The notes: generated by a model not told the origin, from the letters alone. A DNA stretch of 64,000 bases from Saururus chinensis (GCA_035235625.1 CP141143.1:30762592-30826591); one strand, 5' to 3'; positions 24,143 through 36,287 are shown, numbered from the stretch's first letter. Program-made: numbers and translations.

Positions 24143-26941
24143 TCAGAAGCCAAAGATTCCAAGTTCACAGGATTTCTCCTTTTCAAAAGTCTCAAAATAC
24201 TGGTATATTATTGTGACCGCGAGGAGGATTCCTGTCCCAGAACCAATTGCCCCCATCAAGTCTGCAGACACGGTCAAAGCACCAATGCACATTCCACCAA
24301 ATGCTGCAGCAGTGGGTATGTACCGGTTCAGTTCTTTCAGTAGGTTTGACTCTCTGTGGCCAGGCATTACCATTTGTTGCTCCTGTTATGAAGAATAATA
24401 ATGATTATTAGCCAAACGAGGACGAACACAAAAACTAACCCTTTCGCAAGTTTAAGAAAATCCTATTCCATCGTACTTAATCCTTATAAGTATACAAGCA
24501 ACGAGTGCAGCAATAAGGGTAAAACATGTAATGCGAATGGCATACTACATAAAATAATACCTCCTATCATTACAAAATAAAATACTTAAAACAAGCAGCT
24601 GGTAGCCTGGTATCAGCAAAGATCTATAAACTTTTAATTATTGGTAAAGACAAAAAGGGACATAAGTCATTGATACAAATTATGCACCTTGAGCTGCTTG
24701 GCGACGTCCTTAGCTGAGGATCCGGACACCTTAATCCAGGTTATTGAGAAAAGTGCACACGCAGACAACGTAAACACAACGTAAAACAGTGCATGAAATG
24801 GATGGGCTGCTATATCCGCCAAGCTGTAACACCAAGAGATCAATGAGAAAATCAATAAACAGAAGAAAAGAAACAGGAAAGACAATTATTCAATAAATTT
24901 ATTGTGTACAATACAAATAGTGGAAACAAAAAGCAAAAAGAACAATAAATGATATAGAATGGTAATGGCACCTTGATGGGGCAGTCACGAAGTATGCAAG
25001 ACCACCAACAGGCATATATCCACCACCAGAATATTCAGAATCCTTCCACTTTCCTAGAAGATCCACAAAGAAATTTCCACTGTACGACCGGTATAATAAC
25101 TGTTGAAGACACAAGCAGGATTAAAACTTCCATTGGTTACAAACATTGCCATATAAATTTGAATTCAAAAAATGAGTGTTATTGTACCTGAGAAATAATG
25201 TACAGATTGGTAACAAGAGCAGATTGCAGAATGATAGGCATGTTGGAAGTGTAGAACAGCTTGATTGCGTAAGAACCTTGATGCCCACGGGCATTTTTGG
25301 ACATCACTGGCAAAACAACTCGGAACCCTTGGAAGTAGATCACAAAAAGAAATACCAATACTGTTGCGAGAAGGTTCATGAAATTTGGAAGATTTTGACG
25401 GTAGAATGCTTCATGGAGTGCATGGATTTTGTCAGAACGACTTATTAGCAAATGGAATAGAGCAATGATGGCACCTTCGAACTCCACCCCTCGTCCACTG
25501 TTGATAGTCATGGGACTGAAAGCTTTCCAAATTATGTTTTCACTGGGACAATTTAAAGAGAGAAAAAAAATTAGCATTGCACATGCACATCCAAGTTGGC
25601 ATGTGTAAGGAAGAAATGGTATTTACCAGATGTTGGTGGCAATAAATAATGAAATGCCAGATCCCAAACCATAACCTTTTTGAAGAAGCTCATCTAAGCA
25701 GATGACAATTATCCCGCCAAAACAAAGCTGCAAAATTATGAGAATTGCATTCCCAGCACCAAGTAGGCCAATGTTTCCATACATCCCAGATAAAACATAT
25801 ACAACGGCTTGACCAACAGTGAACAGTATGCTTAATAGTTTCTGAGCACCATTTCTGTACAAGTGCAGTAGATGTCAAGCAAATCAAGTAATTATGAGCA
25901 ACACATTACCCACATTAAATTTGCACAGATTTAATTTTTATCCAGTCAGAACCCCATCCATTGAGAAATTGCATACTAAAAGAGATGTACCCATTAGTTG
26001 TGTTTTAAGCAAAAGAAGGATCATTAATACACCTGAGTCTGAGTGGATATAGATCCGAAATATAAAACAAACATAACAGAAAAAAACAACAGAAATATAT
26101 TAACAGTAAAAGGCAATAAATGCACCATATCCATCAGTAGTTAGTAATTCATCAACTTTATATGGCTTTTGTACCAAAAAAATCATTTCCCCTTTGATTG
26201 GTAATTTTTATTTTTCTTTTAAAATTGACCTGATCATTCAATGTGCATTGAAAAGAAACGGCTGTTGTCGGTTTCAAATTATACCAATAGGTGAAAGAAA
26301 GAGGACCAAATGTGGGAAACAGATAAAGGGTTGAAAAAATTCAATACGGATTATGATGAAGCTAATAATATTATATCAAAAGTATCATAATTAACATGGC
26401 TTCAGTTCTGCATATGAAGAAATCAAATTCCTATTCCTTTTCAATCACAAAATATATTCATAGTGCAATTTCATTAAGGCAGAGACATTGCTTAAGTGAC
26501 CTGACACCAATTGAAGAGGGGGAAAAAAGAAAGGAAGATGGAGATAAAAACGAAAGAAATTACCCTCCATACTATCTATAAGGTGTAAAATACTTACAAC
26601 AAGGCTCGATCCTCTTGAACATTAATGTCCACTTTAATAATCTTGGAGCCAGCAAACAACTGCATAAACAGACCTGCTGTGACAATAGGGGTGATACCTA
26701 GCTCCATTACTGTTCCACGGCTCGAAGCTAGAATGACTCGCATCCAATAGAAGGGATCAGCACCAGTGGTGGCGTGTATGCCATAAAGAGGCAGCTGGCT
26801 GCAGACCAGGAATATAAAAAGCGAGGACACAGTGTAAATAATCTTCTCCCTCAAGGGAACTCTTCTATCAGCACTCTGAACCTCAGGCAATACAGAGAGA
26901 AAAGGTCTGACAAGATCCAGAACTCTAAATCCTCCACTCAT
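24143..26941 (-). CDS. SEC61A: Protein transport protein SEC61 subunit alpha
   Basis: Channel-forming subunit of the ER translocon, through which secretory and membrane proteins cross or enter the ER membrane. Coding exons on the minus strand are 26941-26598, 25854-25627, 25542-25188, 25099-24972, 24823-24688 and 24382-24143, all with GT-AG borders. They total 1431 nt, or 476 residues plus stop, the normal length for the family. Family landmarks are present from start to end: [28 protein letters not shown] across the first junction, [87 protein letters not shown] and the C-terminal LGIFGF. About ten membrane segments are expected. The start is the only in-frame Met next to the conserved N-terminus. 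No stop or frameshift is seen, so it should be functional. A few substitutions at usually conserved sites (for example [10 protein letters not shown]) hint at a diverged paralog. Confidence 0.96.
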
Positions 26942-27640
26942 TTTTGCCTCACAACAATCAAATCCTATAAATATAAAAGGGCCAAATTATTATATCTAAG
27001 TAATGAAAGAGGAAAATAAAAGTATCTCATGTGCAGAAAATTATCTAAACGGAAATTTCAGTAATAACCCATGTCCTCCAGAATAGAGCAAGCATGCTTA
27101 AACTTTTCCCAATCATCACAAATCAAAATTCACGTTTTGATATATTTAAACGAAGGTTACAAAGGCAATATGAGGGTCAGCACCACATCTCAAGTTTTCG
27201 CCAACACCTACATATAAGGGTTAATGCAAAAACACTGAGGAATAGTGATGACGGGTCTAAACTGCAACTGGGTGGCGTAAGGACTTTCTGTGGCCACCGG
27301 AGAAAGGAGAAAGGAGAGTAAAGAAGGAGAAACGAGGGAAGAAAGGAGAGATGGTTTTGGCTTCAGCACCAAAAGCACTCACGGATTCAGCACCTCCGGA
27401 ATCAGCACCGAGAAGTTTCCGGCTTCAGGGGCTGCTCGAAATCAGCACGAAGACTTGGAAAGAGCACCTTCGTGAATGGTGAGCCTCGCAAGGGTCGGGT
27501 AGTTCAGAAGCGTCGCCGGAGGAGATGGGGAGGAAAAGGTGGTGCCCCTCGTGAAACAAAGAGAGAGCAGTCGCAGGTGTTGAAGAGGAGCGGGAACTCA
27601 AGGAGAAAGAAGGCGATGCGGACGGACTGCAAGAGGCTGA
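26942..27640 (-). other. SEC61A 5' untranslated region with probable intron
   Basis: Upstream of the Met codon, the minus strand shows a good 3' splice site (TTTATAG before GATTTGATTG, acceptor at 26966-26965) only 23 bases before the start codon. A GC- and purine-rich block from about 27250 to 27640, unlike the AT-rich DNA between, would be the first, noncoding exon. The exact donor is not certain. A leader intron is common in plant SEC61 and ribosome-associated genes. Confidence 0.5.
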
Positions 27641-27643
27641 GGC

Positions 27644-27652
27644 TTAAATAAG
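27644..27652 (-). promoter_or_regulatory. TATA-like box of SEC61A
   Basis: The minus strand reads CCTTATTTAAGCC. It is at the upstream edge of the GC-rich leader, about 30 bases before a plausible transcription start near 27615. Confidence 0.45.
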
Positions 27653-27706
27653 GAGTAACTCTCCGGTCCGCTCCGGTAGCGTGTGCTTGTCGAAAACCAA
27701 AACTAA

Positions 27707-27714
27707 TGACGTCA
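27707..27714. promoter_or_regulatory. Palindromic TGACGTCA (bZIP-type site)
   Basis: A perfect 8-bp palindrome, TGACGTCA, about 57 bp upstream of the TATA-like box. Plant bZIP factors, including those of the ER stress response, bind ACGT-core sites of this type. SEC61 genes are known targets of that response, so the site is plausible, but binding is inferred. Confidence 0.45.
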
Positions 27715-27849
27715 CCAAAAGGGACGGATCGCCACCTCGTACAAAAGACATAGAATCTTCTCCTCGTGCGCCATGCAACTTAACCCTGCCTCGAGACTCC
27801 GAATCTCCACGCGTTTTTTATGTTTCTTCTCTAAGTGTGAGTCTAGCAT

Positions 27850-29380
27850 AAAATATTCATATAAATTATTTATTTTTTAGATTAATAATATATATTAATA
27901 TATATACTATTAATTTTAAAAACAAATATTTTACATATATTCTTTATGCTCAATTTATTGTCAAAACAGAATATAAAAAATACTTCTCTTGTACATAGAG
28001 ATAAAAAAAGAAGTTTTCAATTAATTTTACAATCAAAATAATATATATATATATACTCTTTATTTTATATTATTAATTTTATTTTCAAAAAATAATAAAA
28101 TATTTTTTATTAAATAGTAAAACTCATATATAAGATAATAAAAAATAATAAACTTATGACACTCTTTTTAAGAACCTGTTAGGTTAAGTTGGATGTTGGA
28201 TGACCTAAAAATACAGGACTACATTATACATGATACACAAGAATAAGCAAAAATCATTCCGAACAATGAAAACGAATGTAGCATTGTATTGAGACCCAAT
28301 ATATCACCCATATAGGCCTTTAGTCATGTCCCAACCTGTGACGGATTTATCCAATGCTGATAAAGCAATGTATTGGTTGTAGGATGAAAAATCAAAATAT
28401 GTAAGCAATTTAGTCAAATGAAAAAAATATTGACATGAAATTAGCAGTGTAAAGATAGTTAATAAAATATTGATCCAATATGGATACTATCCAAAAGGAT
28501 CCTTTCCAATTGTAAGAATTATATCTCATGTGATTTAATTATTATAGAGGCAAGAAAGACATGAAAAGTCTCAACTCCAACTGAGAAAAAAATGCTTTTG
28601 AGGACAATGGAGCACATGATACCTTTTTACAAGAACCAGTAGCAAACATTTTACAATTAGTTAGTGGCGTTAAGGCGTTTCTCACGTAAGAAAAGAAAGA
28701 GAAACAATGACATTGTTAATTTGAATGTACGAGTAGCCGTCACTTTATCTCTTAGATAAAAGCCAAATTGAATTGTTCCAGGGATTTTCTTTTAAATTAA
28801 CGGGTAAATCGACTTAACCTTATGGATTAAGGCAACAATGTAGTTAACCACTATGTATTATGGAAAGTGGAAACCTCCACATAACCCCTAAGCGCAAGTT
28901 AGCTTTCCCGAAAAGAAAAAATTTTATATCATCAAAGCTATGATTCTTTTAGATTATTTTACCTTATAAACTAACACTAGGGGGTTAGTTAATCTAGATT
29001 TTGGAATGTTGGATTTAGAATATGGGATTCTATAATATATTCCAAATTCTTGGATTTGAACTACCAAACTTCAAAATATATAGATGTTCATATCCTGTAT
29101 TGCTAAAATCCTTGGATTTGAACCGCCAAATTTCAAAATAATTAACCCTTGAAAATGTTGCATAAACAATCTCCAAATGTGAATGCTACATAATTTATTA
29201 GTCTAATAACTTCAAATATGTTATTAGCGCATAAAATAAAAAATACTTATGTCATAAAGTCAACTTTTAAAATAAAAAGGCTACATACAATGATGCATAA
29301 AACCTCCAAGTCTTATAGAAATACTCAATTTATAACTCCATAGTCATAAGCATTTCATCGTTTCATATTTCTAGAGCTAT
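27850..29380. other. AT-rich intergenic DNA
   Basis: No gene is supported. There are AT-rich stretches at 27860-28140, and a short direct repeat with CTTGGATTTGAACYRCCAAA near 29050 and 29112. Confidence 0.6.
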
Positions 29381-29900
29381 TTCATCCCTCTATGCATTAA
29401 CAGTTTGCCCTTTATTCCACTTGAGTTGCCATATCATCATTTGAATTAGAATCTACATTACGATCCAATGGGACATTTTGTTGTGCACTTCATCCTCTTC
29501 ATGATTAGGATCAAATACATCTTCATTATTTTTTTTGTTAAGGTAATTATACAATGCACAACAAATAAAACTATTTTTACTTGAGTTCCATTTGGAACTT
29601 AGGGTAGATGATCTTTAAACAATTTGAAATGTGATCTCTCAACAACATTCCTCAAATATGCATGTCTATGATTAGATAATTCATTTGGATTGTATAGATA
29701 ACTTCTTACTTGTGTACTATACTTGCTAAGATGATAACAAGTTGCACGATATGACACTAAAAATCTATGCCTATTTAGGTAACTATGAGAATGATGAAAA
29801 AAATTTAGAAATAATGCTTCACTATCACAATGTAACGGCAAATATTTGTAGTAGAGAAAGCAAAGATAGCAAACAACGAGAACAAAAGAACAACTCAATG
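29380..29900 (-). pseudogene. PIF/Harbinger transposase C-terminal fragment
   Basis: On the minus strand the peptide has FLVSYRATCYHLSKY, then ELSNHRHAYLRNVVERS, the arrangement seen before the end of DDE_Tnp_4 transposases (usually HSSLRNVIER). A continuation towards 29400 has ICCALYNYLN and DEVHNKMSHW. The catalytic Asp region towards 29900 is decayed and the N-terminal half is absent. It is a dead DNA transposon fragment. Confidence 0.7.
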
Positions 29901-29984
29901 GTAGTGCAACAGTTGTCCACTAGAGAATCTTTAAGGTCCAATTAAAATCACATAATCACAGTTTCTCCGTAATCACATCTTACA

Positions 29985-30482
29985 TACTATAAGCTTGAAA
30001 TCATGCTTACGTTACACTGTTGTTACTACATTGCACTGAATCATGCTCTTCAAAAGAGCAAAGATGCCCAAAAAGTAGATGGGAGTGGAACGAACAGTAA
30101 TTACAAAAAGAGAAAATGGGGGCAACCTCCCAAGTTAAATGCTCAAGTCAATGAACTCTCTTTGCCTTCGCAACCTCCCAAAGTTGAAAACAGTAAGGCA
30201 GATCCCCTAGCTGAAGTTGAGGCACTTCAAGTTTAGTTGATGCATTCATCTGTTGGCTTGGACATTCAATCAATATCTTGTGGTTGCCCAGGTTCGGCAT
30301 CAATTGCAGCTTGCCTGACTAAAATGAAAGAAGGCCGCCTTAGAAGTAGCTACAGAAGACAAAAACAAGGCTCCAGCACAGTAGCTGCAGAACGAGGACA
30401 AGCTGGTCAATCAGTTATGGACTTCCCATTTAAGACTCTCTTGCTGGGTGAAATTGGTGTGGGCAGGAGTTCAGCCATATAA
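29985..30482 (+). pseudogene. Unidentified coding fragments with basic, AT-hook-like motif
   Basis: Two open stretches (30003-30236 and 30237-30482) lie one directly after the other. The first has YKKRKWGQPPKL, which resembles an AT-hook but lacks the central RGRP core. The second has a Lys/Arg-rich patch (KEGRLRSSYRRQK) after an internal CCCAG, possibly an acceptor site near 30291. I do not recognise a family. It could be an exon fragment of a host gene carried by an element or a decayed gene. Confidence 0.3.
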
Positions 30483-30499
30483 TCGATCTTTGATGGGAT

Positions 30500-31138
30500 T
30501 TCAACTTCCATAGTTGATATGCCTGGTCCTTCGCCTTCATGAACTAATTACCCAAAAATCAGGAAAACATTGCTATCAATTAGCCATTTATAGAGAGATC
30601 AAATTTTCAAACCAGACATGGTTATGTATTTAGAAAGTATGAATTTAATTAATACAGGATTGGTAATTTTCCACTTGTGAAGCTTGTAAATAAAATTTTA
30701 GGTTCAGCAGTTTCATTCAACACTATCTTTGGTACCTCAAGGCTCACTGGGAGGCTATATATACCAGGCTACATGCATCTCCTATTTTAGTGGAGAACCA
30801 CCCTAGGTGCAAATGGACTGATAGTAAATTAGTAGTAATTTTGCCGAAACGTTTTCCATATGGGCTCCTAAATGGAGGAAGATAGTTTATAGTGATTTAA
30901 TACATCATTTTAGTAGTAATGATCACACAACAATTTCTTTGACTTGGCAGTGGCAACAAAGGGTAACCAACCAAATCTTTGTAACTTAATTTTTCAGTAT
31001 GTTGAAGGAAAATAACTTCAAACCAATTTTGGTTATTGTAAATTTGTAATCCTAATATAGAAATTAAATTTTGGTTTAATTTTTCAGTATGTTGAAGGAA
31101 AATAAATTTTACTGAAGACCGTAACTAGCTTTTGTCCA
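30500..31138. other. Noncoding DNA
   Basis: Nothing coding seen. A short direct repeat of TTTTTCAGTATGTTGAAGGA with flanks occurs at about 30992 and 31081. Confidence 0.6.
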
Positions 31139-32115
31139 GTCGGAAATCGAAAATCGCAAGTTGGAAATCAGAAGTCACACTTGACTTCTGATTGCCTCTA
31201 AATTTATATGCTTTCATTAAAAGTTCCACGATTTAGAACCCTAAACCCCCTTTTAAGGGTATATTCATCCATATTTTCTTGATTATTGTGTAAAGTTGGG
31301 TTTTGTGGAATTTTTTTTGCTAAACTTGGGCTATGTAATATTTGCATGTTCGTTCACAAAATAGAAAAAAATTTAATATATATTCATTAATTTTTTTAGG
31401 ATCTCGTTTATACACTTGCGCATTGTTACGGGGTAACAAAGCATACTATCCATGACTCATACTATGGTGCATATACGTATGGGAGTGTTGTATATTAATT
31501 ATACATGTGTTGACAGAACTGTTAGTAATGTTGCACATTATATATGCAGGTATTACGGAGAAGGCCCGCAATGTTGCACAACATGTGTGCGCAATGTTAC
31601 GCATACATAGTTGGCCATGTTGGGACACTTTGTCAGATAACACTTTGTCGGAAATCGGAAATTGAAAATGGCAAGTTGGAAATCGGAAGTCACACTAGAC
31701 TTCTTATTACCTCTAAATTTATACGCTTTCATTACAAAGTTCCACGATTTAGAACCCTAAACCCCTTTTAAGGGGGTATATTAATCCATATTTTCTTGAT
31801 TATTGTGTAAAGTTAGGTTTTGTAGAAATATTTTTGCTAAACTAGGGCTATGTAATATTTGCATGTCCGTTCATAGAATATGGAAAAAAATTAAATATAT
31901 ATTTATTAATTTTTTTAGGATCCCGTTTATACACTAGCGCATATTGTGGCGCACATACGTATGAGAGTATTGTAAACTAAACTTACATGCGTTGACATAA
32001 TTGTTAGCAATGTTGCACACTATATATGCAAGTATTGCGGAGAAGGCCCGCAATGTTGCACAATGTTGTGCATACATAGTTGGTCATGTTGGGACAATTT
32101 ATCAGATAGCATATA
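31139..32115. repeat. Tandem duplication, about 510 bp x2
   Basis: The block starting at 31139 (CGGAAATCGAAAATCGCAAG) is repeated from 31649 (CGGAAATCGGAAATTG). Both copies contain the same order of landmarks: ACTTCTxATTxCCTCTAAAT, CCACGATTTAGAACCCTAAA, CTTGATTATTGTGTAAAGTT, a TTTTTTTAGGATCYCGTTTA block and GCGGAGAAGGCCCGCAATG. Differences are mostly point changes and small gaps. Confidence 0.85.
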
Positions 32116-32440
32116 TTTAGAGTATTAAGATGTTTATTTCCCCTTAACTAGTATTAAAGAGTCTTGTGGAGTGTTTTAAAGCCGTTGGCAAAATTTGGAG
32201 GGACTATGTCCGTACAAACACTTTGGCTGCCACTCCAGCAGAATTCAAGAAATCTCTTATGCTTTATAGGGGGACTTAGTGAGCTATTAGTATGATGTCT
32301 AGCATTGCAACCAGTTGTCTCGGATGATAAGGAAGAGTTGTTGGGTTGCTAGCCAACATGCTCAGAGCCCCATTCACTGGGGGATGGGGCTCTCCAACCT
32401 ACAAGGTGGTCGTCCCGCCTTATCGCCTTGTTTGAAAAAA
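32116..32440. other. Unassigned sequence
   Basis: Moderate-complexity sequence between the tandem duplication and the next LTR. No open frame or family is recognised. Confidence 0.4.
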
Positions 32441-32860
32441 TGTATCACGCCCCGTTACACAGTACCCCTGACTTGAAGCTAGTCCAAGGAATATGTAGCA
32501 CACAACGCAACCAAGTCGATTTGAAATGCAATTCATCCTTGGGAGAACATACAACGGAGTAAGCGCATGACCACTTTGTACAAAAGAAAATAGAGAAAAA
32601 TAATGGACTACTAATTAATGACTTATACTTTACACATATCCACATTCCATAAGCACATAATCATGACACATGTGCATCATGAGTTCATCCATAGCTCATA
32701 AAAATATACACAATACATATAATTATATTAATCTCATTATAACAATTACATCCTGCATAAATCAATTCTCAACATTTATATCATGTATAATCATGTTTTA
32801 ATATAAACATTCACCCTGTAAAATGAAGTGCATCCTCTTGACATAAAAAAAGAGAAAAAT
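32441..32860 (+). mobile_element. LTR start, family 2 (copy C)
   Basis: It begins TGTATCACGCC. The first 200 bases follow LTR B (read on its own strand): TCCAAGGA, TTGAAATGCA, TCATCCTTGGG, GAGTAAGCGCA and GGACTACT occur in the same order. The following DNA has the same CATAA and CCTGCAT style as LTR A. The end of this copy is not clear; sequence of the same style resumes near 35540. Confidence 0.6.
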
Positions 32861-34250
32861 CAAACTTCCAAAGACCAAGATTTTGGAGTTTAAATAGCTA
32901 TGAATTTGGGACCAAATATTTAAAAAAAAGGGACAAGTTTCCAAAGTGAACAGAGTCCAAAGAAAAAAAAGAAGTAAAATCTAATCCTACACATGTAGGG
33001 ATGAGTTACGACTTCTAACAAAAAATAAAAGTTTTATGTAAGGACCTTATGAGGCCCCCTTACACTCAAAGATAGCTATAAGTCTTGTTTTAAAAAAAAA
33101 TAGTCATAAAAGACCAAAATGGTTAAAAACACAAAAAGTTAAATTTCAAAGAACTCAAAGTTTGAAGAAGAAAAAAAGAAGAAGTAAAGAAATTATGTAG
33201 AAAAACCTCATGGGCCCCACATAGAGAGTGGGAAGATTAAGTCAGAGCCCTAAGGCTCGTGATCCCCTACTCTAAACAAAAATATGAAATAAAAAATAAA
33301 ATAAATAATAAATAAAATAAAATGATAAAACTAGAAAAATGAATGATGTGTAAAGAGAATGATGAAGTGGAGGGGACCAAGTCAAAGGTATAATGTATGG
33401 CCTTCTCTCGTACTCCCCACTTCCTACTAACTCACTCTCCACTAATTAATTTGGTTCTCTCCAACCATCCCACTAACTCATTCTCTACCTCCCACTAACT
33501 CACTCTTTACTTCCCACAAGCTACCAGTCCGACGACTCACCCCCCACTACTTTGCTTATCTGTATAACACTAAAACTATAAATACCCTTTCATTTTCATA
33601 AGGAGAGGCTTTTGGCTTTCAAGTCTAAGGAACCTTCAAAAAGAAATCCAAAAGTCCATCACCCACTAAATGACATCTAGAAATTCTAAAAGCCTTGACC
33701 TATTGAAAATTGAAGAAATTCAATAACTATGAAGACAAGCAAAAGTACTCAAGAAGAAATTTCTTTGTTTCTTCTTTTCTTTTTTTTGAACTTGAAAGTT
33801 GTAGCCACTTCTCCTAGCAATTTTCCTTTCTTTTTCATTTTAATAAATTCAAAGTTATTTTCTTCATTTTGTCATCTAATCGAAGGGTTTTAAAAATGGA
33901 TTAATTATCACTACTTACTCCAAGTTGTAAAGAGTAGTCTTGATTAATCAAGAGAAGGTCGTCCCACATAAAAAGAAGGTTCTTCTTTGTCTTTTGTAAG
34001 GAATGATCATTTGATTCCTTTTCTTGAGTGGTGCATAGGGAACTACTAAAATCCTCCAATAAATTTATGGCACACCCGATCGGACCTCCTCCTCCTTCCA
34101 TCTTTTTGGCAAAAATGGAGGCTACTGGAAAATTCAAGCTTATCCTTAATTTTGATGAGGCTATGCTTCAAGCCTTCTTAGCAAAATAGAAACATAAAGA
34201 AAAAATGGCGATCCCAATAGACACTAGCATGGAGTTTCAAGAAGAAGACT
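32861..34250. other. LTR-like promoter region, unassigned element
   Basis: AT-rich sequence with a TATA box (CTATAAATAC, 33576-33585) preceded by CT-rich ACTCACTCTCCACT repeats and followed by a leader-like stretch. It may belong to an element inserted in copy C. No coding region is supported here. Confidence 0.35.
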
Positions 34251-34253
34251 AAA

Positions 34254-34589
34254 GTGAATGTTCCATTGCTTAAGACCACTCACTTCCCTCACTTTGCCTA
34301 TGACAAAGTTTTGAGTGGTGACAGTGTGTTTTCAAGGCTAAGGCATAATACTCCTGAAGACTATATGAACCAAGTACATCTGGAGCCTAAGACCACTCAC
34401 TCCTCTCACTTTGCCTATGGCAAAGTTTTGAGCGTTGAGAATGTGTTTTTAAGGCTAAGGCACAATACTCCTGAAGACTTAGTGAACCAAGCTCATATGG
34501 AGCCTAATACCACTCACTCCCCTCACTTTGCTTATGAAAAAGTTTTGAGCGGTGACTGTATTTTCAAGGCTCAGTCACAATACTCATAA
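34254..34589 (+). CDS. Open frame with three 39-residue repeats, unidentified
   Basis: The open frame holds three units with a period of exactly 117 bp, starting near 34271, 34388 and 34505. Each has a TTHxxHFAYxKVLS block, then VFxRLRHNTPED, then an NQxHxEP stretch. The third unit diverges at its end. The period is a multiple of three and the frame stays open over all three units, which is compatible with coding. I do not recognise the family. It may be part of an unclassified element in this LTR-rich stretch; an expressed host gene is less likely. Confidence 0.35.
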   Translation: MNVPLLKTTHFPHFAYDKVLSGDSVFSRLRHNTPEDYMNQVHLEPKTTHSSHFAYGKVLSVENVFLRLRHNTPEDLVNQAHMEPNTTHSPHFAYEKVLSGDCIFKAQSQYS

Positions 34590-34816
34590 AGACCTAGTGA
34601 ACGAACTTTGCTCTGGAGCTCTCATGCGGTGCAGTAGCCAATCACAGTGCTACCTTGTTGTTGCTGAATTGAAGATGCTTGCAAGCTGCCATGCGCCATT
34701 GTTGGCCGCCGCCGACGAATGCGTGGCAGCAGAGGGCAAACTGTCATGGCCGCTGCTTGTGAATGCTGGCAATGGCTGGGCGTTCCACATTGAAGCTGCC
34801 ACGTGAAATTCCAGCC

Positions 34817-35066
34817 GCTGCTTGCAAATGCTGGCTGACTTGGTCCTTCCTTGCGAAATTCTGGCTGCTGCTTGCAAATTCTGGCTGACTTGGTCCTTCC
34901 GTGCGAAGTGCCGGCTGCTGCCTGCGAACGCTAGCTGTTTCGGTCCTTCTGTGAGAAGTGCCGGCTGCTGCCTGCGAACGCTGGCTGATTTGGTCCTTCC
35001 GTGCGAAGCGCCAACTGCTGCCTACGAATGCTGGCTGTTTTGTTTTGTGTAGTTGTGTTGTTTGTC
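34817..35066. repeat. Tandem repeat, 50 bp x5
   Basis: Units start at 34817, 34867, 34917, 34967 and 35017, exactly 50 bp apart. The unit contains GCTGCYTGCRAAYGCTRGCTG and TTGGTCCTTCCGTGCGAAG. GC-rich compared with its surroundings. Because 50 is not a multiple of three, a coding role across the array is unlikely. Confidence 0.9.
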
Positions 35067-36287
35067 ATACATATGCGCATTTGGCAGGTCTGTGTGGAGG
35101 CGTCAAGGCGGGATTCGGCTAGTGGGATGCTTTGTTGAAGGAGCACTCTTCGGCTGGATTTGGTCGCGGCCAATTCTTGCGTGAACTGTGTTGGTGCGTG
35201 AGTGGTTGTAACATCGTGAGCATGGGCGAGCTCGCCGTTTCGTTTTGGCCAATCGCTTGTGCCAGGTGTCGTTCAGTCAAGCCTAGAATGCACCTTGCCT
35301 CCTTGTAGGCAGCTGGTGCGAGTTCGAGCAGGCGCCTATGTTTGATACCTCGGAAGGAAAACACCTCCATATCGAAGATGTAGCTGATCCTTCTCTCTCC
35401 AACTCCGTCGGCAGCAGGGAAGGCAGAATCGAAGCGGTGCCTTCTACAACCACGTTTTCAGTCCGAGCACGATTGCAAACGTTGGCGTGGATGGCCGGCT
35501 GGGCTTATGGGCGCGGGACATGCGGACAAAATACTAAGGCATAGGAATCCACATTCATTAAATCATAGAAACTCATAAGCATGATCATTGATCATATTTC
35601 CACATCATCTCATAATAATCTAAAATTCAATCTTTGTTATTATGGAAAATATCATCATTAAGCTCTCATCTATAATAAACAAATATTTTATTTCTCCTCA
35701 CTCAACGGATTAAAATCAGTCATTAATTGTATCCACAATTTGTAAATCACAACTAATACCCAATTTCAATATTAAACAAGACAAAACCAAGTAAAAAAAA
35801 ACTAATAAAAACCAATTTAAATCATGAGAGAAGCATGACTAAACTCATATTCAAATCAATCTCATTAATTAAAGAGGTTGAAACAAATAACATTAAATCC
35901 ACCATTAAAAAAAAATCATCAAGTCTCATAATCATGAAATTCTATAACTTAATGAAGTTTCATCCAAGCCTTAGCAATGAAATTTAGCTACTCATTAATC
36001 TAAAAAAATAAAATCTTCATTAGAACAAATGAAAAGAGACTTACAATTTAGAAGAAAATTGAGCAAAAAATCAAAAATTGAGAATAGCTACAGTACCGGT
36101 GAACGAGTTACTGTTCATCGTCTTCAACCTCCGACTCGTGAACAGTTTCTGCTACAGTAACCCTGCGAACTGTGATTTTGTTTCTACTTCTTCTTCGTTC
36201 CTCTGGCTTGGGACTTTAACTCTCTCACTTTCAAAGTGTTCTCTCATCAATTTCGGAGGATGGGATTCAAGGAATTTGGCTCCGGTT
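35067..36287. other. Mixed noncoding DNA, partly LTR-like
   Basis: The first part (to about 35540) is GC-rich and unassigned. From about 35540 to 36080 it is AT-rich in the style of family 2 LTRs (CATAAGCATGATC, CATCTCATAATAATC). Nothing coding is supported. Confidence 0.5.

Noticed and set aside
31236-31764. Interstitial telomere repeat
   Set aside because: Only a single AACCCTAAACCCC unit is present in each of the two duplicated copies.
34817-35066. CRISPR-like array
   Set aside because: The units are contiguous without unique spacers, and the DNA is from a plant.
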